6,448 nt of DNA, taken from the NCBI GenBank assembly GCA_025353985.1, contig JANXNT010001071.1, positions 1 through 6,448 of the forward strand, read 5' to 3'. Below the pieces are notes generated by a model. It was not told the origin of the DNA. It ran no database searches and was given only the letters and a program-made list of their open reading frames with translations. This DNA comes from Limnoglobus sp. (GTDB taxonomy: Bacteria; Planctomycetota; Planctomycetia; Gemmatales; Gemmataceae). The position numbers were made by a program, and so were the translations under genes. Below, piece by piece: positions 1 through 4,474 of the stretch. Every line of letters starts with the position of its first letter. Position 1 is the first letter of the stretch.

Positions 1-159
1 CGCCCCGAAGAGTTCGATCGCTTTGGGGAAATCGCGAACGGCCACGGCAGCGCGTGCGAGTGCGATGTTCTTCGATTCGCGCACGAATGCGAAGTAGGTA
101 CCGGCCCCGCCGAGTATTAAAACCGAAGCAATGATTATCCAACGCCGGGTTTGGGACAC
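1..159 (-). CDS. Membrane-anchored protein, probable TPR family, N-terminal part only
   Basis: This is the first 53 codons of a gene read leftwards off the window. It starts at GTG (159-157), with a weak CGAG ribosome site 6 nt upstream. A TTG two codons earlier (165-163) is the only near alternative, because an in-frame stop lies at about 205. The protein begins with a short basic stretch (R5, R6), then one membrane helix at about residues 7-26, then a helix-forming segment, LARAAVAVRDFPKAIELF, that reads like the first helix pair of a tetratricopeptide repeat. The same arrangement, including a matching L-x-R-A...DFP-x-A pattern, opens the divergent gene at 248, so the two look like diverged copies (inference). 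The expected topology is a single N-terminal anchor with the TPR part outside the cytoplasm. No function beyond protein-protein scaffolding can be given, because the rest of the gene is missing. Confidence 0.65.
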   Translation of the reverse strand, partial: MSQTRRWIIIASVLILGGAGTYFAFVRESKNIALARAAVAVRDFPKAIELFGA

Positions 160-235
160 GTGCAACTCGGGATAGACTGAGAATGTGCCGGACGTAATCA
201 GAACTTATGCTGCCCTTTCGAGGGTGTCAATACGC

Positions 236-239
236 AGGG
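236..239 (+). promoter_or_regulatory. Ribosome binding site that fixes the TPR gene start
   Basis: AGGG lies 8 nt before the ATG at 248. The longer reading from GTG 185 has no purine-rich site in front of it. It would also leave only 25 nt between two divergent genes, too little for two promoters, so the start at 248 is preferred. Confidence 0.5.
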
Positions 240-247
240 CGATCGAC

Positions 248-1522
248 ATGTCATCGCGTAAAGTGCGAATCGCAGCCATCGTTGGGGTGTTGGCTATCAT
301 TTCTAGCGTGGTCTATCTCGAACTTTACCCCATCTGGTCGGCAGATCGTCACCTGAGCCGTGCGAAACTGGCTCTCGCGAATTACGATTTCCCGACGGCC
401 GAAATCGCCCTCCGCAAAACGCTTGCAATTCGTGCGGATCACAACGAGGCCAGTTACTTGCTCGCGCAAGTGTACCGTCGCACGAACCGATACGCTGAGG
501 CAAAGACGCAACTCGCCGAGGCAAAGAAAATCGGCTGGATCGACGAGTATTTGCAACTCGAGCAACTGCTGTCGAACGTGCAGGAACGCGGCCCGTACAC
601 CGGGGATGCCGCCACTGTGCGGTTGTACATCGATGCGGCACACCCCGAAGATCGCCTGTTATTCGAGGCGATGGTCGTCGGCTACTTGAACGCGCACCTC
701 ATACCCGATGCGGCGAATCTCCTCGATAAATGGTGCGATCGCTACCCCGACGATTGGTATCCGCACTTTCAGCGTGGGATCGTTCGCGAATCGATTCGCA
801 GTCTCGACGGGGCACTCGTCGATTTCCGCTTTGTTATGGCGAAACACCCCGAACATGCGACTGTGCGGCGGCGCATTGCGGACATCCATCTGGAGTTGCG
901 TAAAGATCTCGATGAAGCGCAGAAACTCTACGAAGAGCAGTTAAAACGCACGCCGAACGATGGCGATGCGGAGGCGGGGCTCGCGGCGACCCTCGATTTG
1001 CTTGGCAAAGGCGGGGAAGCGATTCGCCATGCCGATGTTTCCCTGCAATTGCAACCGAACGCGACGCGTTCGCTGTTGCTCAAAGCGGGCCTCATTCGCA
1101 GCAAGGAGCCAGCACTTGCCTACGAACTGGCTCTGAAAGCCGAGGCGATGCGGCATGATGACGCCACGATCCCGCTGCTCCTTGGGCAGTTGGCTGGCGA
1201 TCTCGGGAAGCCGGCGGAAGCGAGCAAACACCTCGAGCGACATCGGGTTCTCGATGCCCAGTGGAAGCAACTCAACGACTTGTCGGAAGCGGTGCGTATG
1301 AAGCCGCACGACCCGGAAATCCGGTGCCAGATCGGCATCGGCATGATCGCCATCGGTCGCGTCGACGATGGCGAGTTGTGGTTCCACAGTGCGTTGAACG
1401 AAGACCCGAAATGCCAGCGTGCCCACGAGTTGTTAGCCGATGCGTATGTGCGAAAAGGAGCCATCGAACGTGCGAAGTCTCATCGCGAACTAGCGAAGTT
1501 ACTCGAGACGAAAAAGCCGTAG
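248..1522 (+). CDS. Membrane-anchored tetratricopeptide repeat protein
   Basis: A 424-residue protein from ATG 248. A GTG at 185 would add 21 residues with no credible ribosome site. Residues 1-7 are basic (R4, K5, R7), and residues 8-24 form one membrane helix that serves as an uncleaved anchor. The rest is a helical solenoid of about eight or nine 34-residue TPR units. The clearest are at about 33-66, 67-100 and 190-300, plus two at the C-terminus (about 350-415), with the usual small-residue/Tyr/Pro pattern such as ALNEDP and LLADAYVRKG. Such repeats bind other proteins or organise complexes; no enzyme motif is visible. With the anchor first, the repeats probably lie on the outer face of the cytoplasmic membrane (inference). 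It is divergent from the partial gene at 1-159, whose N-terminus it resembles. No terminator hairpin is seen after the stop. The fold is certain; the biological role is unknown. Confidence 0.85.
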   Translation: MSSRKVRIAAIVGVLAIISSVVYLELYPIWSADRHLSRAKLALANYDFPTAEIALRKTLAIRADHNEASYLLAQVYRRTNRYAEAKTQLAEAKKIGWIDEYLQLEQLLSNVQERGPYTGDAATVRLYIDAAHPEDRLLFEAMVVGYLNAHLIPDAANLLDKWCDRYPDDWYPHFQRGIVRESIRSLDGALVDFRFVMAKHPEHATVRRRIADIHLELRKDLDEAQKLYEEQLKRTPNDGDAEAGLAATLDLLGKGGEAIRHADVSLQLQPNATRSLLLKAGLIRSKEPALAYELALKAEAMRHDDATIPLLLGQLAGDLGKPAEASKHLERHRVLDAQWKQLNDLSEAVRMKPHDPEIRCQIGIGMIAIGRVDDGELWFHSALNEDPKCQRAHELLADAYVRKGAIERAKSHRELAKLLETKKP

Positions 1523-1562
1523 TTGCAGTTCTATTCCCGATTCCAACCCGAAGAAGCGAAAG

Positions 1563-1591
1563 TTAACAATTATCCGATGCGAGGCGATATT
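1563..1591 (+). promoter_or_regulatory. Candidate sigma70-type promoter for the catalase gene
   Basis: TTAACA (1563-1568, 5 of 6 bases of the -35 consensus) is followed after 17 nt by GATATT (1586-1591, 4 of 6 of the -10 consensus). Transcription would start near 1598, after the ATG at 1593, leaving a leader of about 60 nt before the GTG at 1659. It was found by eye only; sequences this close to consensus also occur by chance. Confidence 0.3.
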
Positions 1592-1647
1592 TATGGTTTC
1601 TGGCATAACTTGTGCTGGTTTGACTAGCCGTGCAAGGAATTCCACTC

Positions 1648-1651
1648 GGAG
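1648..1651 (+). promoter_or_regulatory. Ribosome binding site for the catalase GTG start
   Basis: GGAG sits 7 nt before GTG 1659, which begins a standard signal peptide. A competing GAGG (1581-1584) sits 8 nt before an in-frame ATG at 1593. The intervening 22 codons use ATA, AGG, AGA, ACT and TCT, unlike the gene body, so the downstream site is preferred. Confidence 0.5.
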
Positions 1652-1658
1652 AACGACA

Positions 1659-3203
1659 GTGCTCAAAACATTTTTGACGGTAACATTAGTCGGCGTGACG
1701 GCGACGGCGGGTTACTCGCAAGCACCCGCCGCGCCGACGCCACCGAAACCGCTGACGGAAGACGGTGGGCAGCCTGTCGGTAACAACCAAAACAGCCGAA
1801 CCGCAGGCCCCGGCGGCCCGGTCACACTCGATAACTTCCACCTGATTCAGAAACTCGCTCGCTTCGACCGCGAACGGATCCCCGAGCGTGTCGTCCACGC
1901 ACGCGGCGTCGGCGCGCACGGTGAATTCGTCAGCTACGGCGATCAGTCGAAGCTCACGAAAGCGAAAGTCTTGTCGGCCAAGGATAAGAAGACTTCGGTG
2001 TTCATGCGGTTCAGCACAGTGGTTCACCCCGGTGGTTCGCCCGAACAACTCCGCGACCCACGCGGTTTTGCGGTGAAGTTTTACACCGAAGAAGGCAACT
2101 GGGATCTCGTCGGCAACAACATGCCGGTGTTCTTCATCCGCGACGCGATCAAGTTCCCAGACATGGTACACGCCTTCAAGCCAAGCCCGGTCTCGAACCA
2201 GCAAGATCCCAACCGCGTTTTCGACTTCTTCAGCCATGTGCCTGAATCCACGCATATGATGACCTTCCTTTACAGCGACCAAGGCACACCCGCGAACCTG
2301 CGACAAATGGACGGCTTCGGCGTTCATGCCTTCAAGATGGTCAACGCGAAGGGCGAAGTGACGTACGTGAAGTTCAACTGGCGCTCGATGCAAGGCTATA
2401 AGACCTTCAGCGCAAAAGAAGCGGCAGACGACTCGGCCCGCAACCACAGCGGTCTCACCGAAGACCTTTACGAGAACATTAAGGCGGGCAAGTTTCCGAG
2501 TTGGGAACTCGGCATCCAGACGATGAAACCGGAAGACCTCGACAAGCACGACTTCAACCCGCTGGACGACACGAAAGTCTGGACCGGCATCGAAGAAGTC
2601 AAAATCGGCAAACTGACGCTGAACAAGGTGCCGGACAACTTCTTCCAGTTCACCGAGCAAGTGGCATTCGCCCCCGGCATGCTTGTTTCCGGTATCGAGC
2701 CGAGCGAAGACAAGATGCTCCAGGGTCGCCTGTTCAGCTACGCCGACACGCAATTTTACCGCCTCGGGGCAAACTATCTCGACCTACCGGTGAACCGTCC
2801 GCTTTCGCCCGTCTCTAACAACAATCAGGACGGCAAGCTCAACCACGGCCATCGCAAAGGCGACGTAAACTACGAACCGAGTATCGAAGGAAGCCAAATA
2901 GACGACATGAAGCACGAATACAGCAAGACCGCGTTGACCGGTTCTATCGTGCAGCAGTCAATTGATAAGCAACTGAACTTCAAGCAGGCGGGCGACCTGT
3001 ACCAGTCATTCACTCCCGAGCAGAAAACGAACCTCATCTCAAACCTCACTGGCGACCTCGGCAAGGTCAAGGATGCGGGTGTGAAGACGACGATGGTATC
3101 CTATTTTTACCGTGCGAACGTGGACTATGGCACACGTTTGGCCAAAGCTGTGAATGTCGATCTTGACGCAGTCAGGGGGCGGATCGCCAAAGACAAGAAG
3201 TAA
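1659..3203 (+). CDS. katA: Exported monofunctional haem catalase (small-subunit, clade 3 type)
   Basis: This 514-residue enzyme converts two hydrogen peroxide molecules to water and oxygen. Known catalase landmarks are all present. The distal haem histidine is H80, in VVHARGVGAHG. The distal asparagine is in GNNMPVFFIRD (N153/N154). The proximal haem-ligand tyrosine is Y361, in the RxxxY motif starting at R357 (RLFSYADTQFYRLG). The length and the C-terminal segment (GDLYQSF...VSYFYRANVDYGTRLAKA) fit small-subunit catalases; the flavodoxin-like tail of large catalases is absent. Residues 1-22 form a Sec-type signal peptide: K3, then a hydrophobic run at about 5-18, then a likely cut after A17 or A22, followed by a Pro/Ala-rich linker. 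Export to the periplasm is therefore expected. An ATG 22 codons upstream (1593) is a possible alternative start. The next gene on this strand encodes an ankyrin protein, as in katB-ankB of Pseudomonas. The symbol marks the family; katB would suit the exported form equally well. Confidence 0.95.
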   Translation: MLKTFLTVTLVGVTATAGYSQAPAAPTPPKPLTEDGGQPVGNNQNSRTAGPGGPVTLDNFHLIQKLARFDRERIPERVVHARGVGAHGEFVSYGDQSKLTKAKVLSAKDKKTSVFMRFSTVVHPGGSPEQLRDPRGFAVKFYTEEGNWDLVGNNMPVFFIRDAIKFPDMVHAFKPSPVSNQQDPNRVFDFFSHVPESTHMMTFLYSDQGTPANLRQMDGFGVHAFKMVNAKGEVTYVKFNWRSMQGYKTFSAKEAADDSARNHSGLTEDLYENIKAGKFPSWELGIQTMKPEDLDKHDFNPLDDTKVWTGIEEVKIGKLTLNKVPDNFFQFTEQVAFAPGMLVSGIEPSEDKMLQGRLFSYADTQFYRLGANYLDLPVNRPLSPVSNNNQDGKLNHGHRKGDVNYEPSIEGSQIDDMKHEYSKTALTGSIVQQSIDKQLNFKQAGDLYQSFTPEQKTNLISNLTGDLGKVKDAGVKTTMVSYFYRANVDYGTRLAKAVNVDLDAVRGRIAKDKK

Positions 3204-3208
3204 CGTTT

Positions 3209-3231
3209 CACTTGGGGCAACCCCCCAAGTG
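3209..3231 (+). terminator. Hairpin after the catalase stop, likely terminator
   Basis: CACTTGGGG (3209-3217) pairs perfectly with CCCCAAGTG (3223-3231): a 9-bp stem with a 5-nt loop, starting 5 nt after the TAA. The tail is only moderately T-rich (TTGGTCTTTTCTT from about 3240), so intrinsic termination is plausible but not classical. Its 3' arm overlaps the left end of the inverted-repeat element (CAAGTG, 3226-3231). Confidence 0.55.
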
Positions 3232-3242
3232 ATGCGAAGTTG
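3226..3242 (+). repeat. Left terminal inverted repeat, 17 nt
   Basis: CAAGTGATGCGAAGTTG is the exact reverse complement of 3743-3759. A 17-nt exact match at this distance is unlikely by chance. The first six bases also form part of the catalase terminator stem. Confidence 0.75.
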
Positions 3243-3253
3243 GTCTTTTCTTC

Positions 3254-3310
3254 GAATTTCCGTGAAATTCTCGTACTCGTTTCTGTTACGAAATGAGGCT
3301 CCTGAGTACG
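3254..3310 (+). repeat. Two further hairpins in the left arm
   Basis: GAATTTC (3254-3260) and GAAATTC (3264-3270) form a 7-bp stem with a 3-nt loop. Directly after it, CGTACTC (3272-3278) pairs with GAGTACG (3304-3310), and an inner TTTC/GAAA pairing extends the stem. That hairpin is followed by GGTTTTT (3311-3317), so it could also act as a weak terminator. The first hairpin has a partial counterpart on the right: ATTTCCG (3256-3262) recurs inverted as CGGAAAT (3691-3697). Confidence 0.45.
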
Positions 3311-3317
3311 GGTTTTT

Positions 3318-3397
3318 CGGCCTGTAGGGCCGATTCCACCAGCCCATGGCGAAGCCTTGGGGATCGACGCACCCACGATTCGGCCCTGAAGGGGCCG
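3318..3397 (+). repeat. Left module set A-B-C
   Basis: Module A is CGGCCTGTAGGGCCG (3318-3332), with 5-bp CGGCC/GGCCG arms. Module B is CCCATGGCGAAGCCTTGGG (3343-3361), an 8-bp stem with one T-T mismatch and a 3-nt GAA loop. Module C is CGGCCCTGAAGGGGCCG (3381-3397), with 6-bp CGGCCC/GGGCCG arms. Each is a hairpin by itself and each recurs in reverse complement on the right. Confidence 0.8.
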
Positions 3398-3450
3398 TTC
3401 AAGGTGAAACCTTACATAGACCGAGTGTCTCGCCGCATTCTTACAAATTT

Positions 3451-3480
3451 CCGTCCACGAATAGGCATGATATGCGACGG
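3451..3480. repeat. Central palindrome at the axis of symmetry
   Basis: GCAT-GAT-ATGC (3465-3475) lies between CCGTC (3451-3455) and GACGG (3476-3480). Its midpoint (3470) nearly coincides with the midpoint of modules C and C' (3472.5), so it marks the centre of the element. The sequence between it and the C modules is only weakly symmetric. Confidence 0.45.
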
Positions 3481-3544
3481 TTTCGACGAGAATTGTTTCC
3501 CGGTTGACTTGCGACAAAATGAGCGAACAGTGGCGTTGTCACCG

Positions 3545-3668
3545 GAACGGCCCCTTCAGGGCCGATGAACATTCCCACACCATACCCAAGGCTTCGCCGA
3601 CTTCGCCTTGGGCTGACAGAATCGGCCCTACAGGCCGAAAGAGCTGACAGAATCGGCCCTCCAGGCCG
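3545..3668 (-). repeat. Right module set C'-B'-A'-A''
   Basis: C' with its flanks (3545-3565) is an exact 21-nt reverse complement of 3380-3400. B' (3585-3612) is an enlarged copy of B: CCCAAGGC and GCCTTGGG arms (8 bp, no mismatch) around a 12-nt loop, longer because GGCGAAG-like sequence is present twice. A' (3623-3637) is an exact reverse complement of module A. A'' (3654-3668) is a second copy with one changed loop base. Confidence 0.8.
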
Positions 3669-3673
3669 TAAGA
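3612..3673 (+). repeat. Tandem pair of a 31-nt unit
   Basis: Two adjacent 31-nt copies, 3612-3642 and 3643-3673, share their first 18 bases (GCTGACAGAATCGGCCCT) and differ at two positions overall. Each contains one A-type hairpin. The left arm has a single A, so this is a local duplication in the right arm. Confidence 0.8.
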
Positions 3674-3742
3674 CTGGCATTTGGAAATCTCGGAAATAGT
3701 GAGGGAACCAAAACCGGGATGAACCCAAAACACCGTAAACCA

Positions 3743-3759
3743 CAACTTCGCATCACTTG
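3743..3759 (-). repeat. Right terminal inverted repeat, 17 nt
   Basis: Exact reverse complement of 3226-3242. It overlaps a local palindrome, GCATCA-CT-TGATGC (3750-3763), and is followed by a small GCACC/GGTGC hairpin (3762-3777). The ankyrin gene start lies 55 nt further on. Confidence 0.75.
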
Positions 3760-3814
3760 ATGCACCCCTCTTGGTGCCCCCACCATTTCTGGTCCCAGTT
3801 ACGGAAAGCAAATC

Positions 3815-4375
3815 ATGTTTCCAATCCTCGTCGTTCTCGCGCAGTTCGCTCCCGCACCCAAGCCAGTGACACTCACGCCCGAAGTGGCGGCCAAGCTGCA
3901 GGTGATTGCGTTTCAGGCGGTGCGCGAAGGTGACAGCGTCACGCTTGAAGAGTTTTTCTCGGCTGGCCAACCGGTAAACGGCACGAATCCACGCGGTGAC
4001 ACGCTCCTGACTGTAGCGGCCTATGCAGGTCAGGCGGAAGCGGTAACGCTAATTTTGAAACAACCGAAGTGCGAAGTCGATGCGAAGAACAAAATGGGCC
4101 TGACGGCACTCATGGCGGCGGCATTCAAGGGACACGTCGAGATTGCGGCACAAATCGTGAAGGCGAAGGCTGACGTCAATGCGAAAAACGATTCTCGGCA
4201 AACGGCTCTGATGTTCGCCGCACTGACGGGTCGCACAAAGATGGTCGAATACCTGCTGAAGGCCGGTGCAGATGCGACCATCACAGACAAATCGGGCAAC
4301 ACCGCACTAAGCCTCGCCACGACCCAAGGGGCTAAGGATGCGGTCAAATTATTGAAGGCAGCGATCGAGCCGTAA
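3815..4375 (+). CDS. Exported ankyrin-repeat protein, probable catalase partner (AnkB-like)
   Basis: A 186-residue protein. ATG 3815 follows GGAAAG (3803-3808) at 6 nt and is the only ATG before an in-frame stop at 3758. Residues 2-12 are hydrophobic and followed by APAP, resembling a short signal peptide without the usual positive charge; export is likely but less clear than for the catalase. Residues 27-184 are about five ankyrin repeats: a degenerate one at 27-57, then 58-92, 93-125, 127-158 and a C-terminal half-repeat at 160-184. Family signatures such as GLTALMAAAFKGHVEIA and VEYLLKAGADATITDKSGNTAL are plain. Ankyrin repeats bind other proteins. In Pseudomonas aeruginosa the periplasmic AnkB encoded after katB is required for full KatB activity, and in Campylobacter an ankyrin protein beside katA helps supply haem to the catalase. 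Size, export and position all fit that role here (inference). The element at 3226-3759 separates it from the catalase gene. Confidence 0.9.
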   Translation: MFPILVVLAQFAPAPKPVTLTPEVAAKLQVIAFQAVREGDSVTLEEFFSAGQPVNGTNPRGDTLLTVAAYAGQAEAVTLILKQPKCEVDAKNKMGLTALMAAAFKGHVEIAAQIVKAKADVNAKNDSRQTALMFAALTGRTKMVEYLLKAGADATITDKSGNTALSLATTQGAKDAVKLLKAAIEP

Positions 4376-4474
4376 GCGGTTCCGATCGATTTCGCAATTC
4401 GCATTTCCATCAATCGCGCTCTATGCTGCATTCGAACCATCCATTTATGAGAATCCGCGGCGCGAGGATTTTCC

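Larger units (their letters stand above)
3226..3759. mobile_element. MITE-like or REP/BIME-like mirror-symmetric hairpin element
   Basis: This 534-nt stretch fills most of the gap between the catalase and ankyrin genes and holds no credible gene. Its ends are a perfect 17-nt inverted repeat, CAAGTGATGCGAAGTTG at 3226-3242 and its complement at 3743-3759. Inside, three palindromic modules run in mirrored order. On the left are A 3318-3332, B 3343-3361 and C 3381-3397; on the right are C' 3548-3564, B' 3585-3612, A' 3623-3637 and A'' 3654-3668. A small palindrome, GCATGATATGC (3465-3475), lies at the axis. Terminal inverted repeats with no coding content fit a non-autonomous transposable element; paired hairpins in opposite orientation also fit a BIME-type array. 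I see no clear target-site duplication. The alternatives are a structured RNA or a two-way terminator region. The symmetry is directly visible; mobility is inference. Confidence 0.55.

Noticed and set aside
151..178. Possible promoter TTGGGA - 16 nt - TAGACT for the TPR gene
   Set aside because: Only 4 of 6 matches in each box, and its first box lies within the start of the divergent gene. Too weak to annotate, though the position would suit the ATG at 248.
185..247. N-terminal extension of the TPR protein from GTG 185
   Set aside because: No ribosome site precedes it, it pushes the membrane anchor 21 residues inward, and it leaves only 25 nt to the divergent gene.
1686..2753. Long minus-strand open frame opposite the catalase gene
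   Set aside because: It lies wholly inside the catalase coding region, has no recognisable domain, and is explained by the codon bias of the real gene.
3226..3759. CRISPR array or integron attC site as explanation for the repeats
   Set aside because: The repeats are inverted and nested rather than evenly spaced direct repeats with unique spacers, and no integrase gene or attC core sites are seen.
3039..3970. Several open frames of 90-143 codons across the catalase-ankyrin gap, both strands
   Set aside because: They run through the hairpin modules and into flanking genes, lack good ribosome sites, and show no protein-like pattern.
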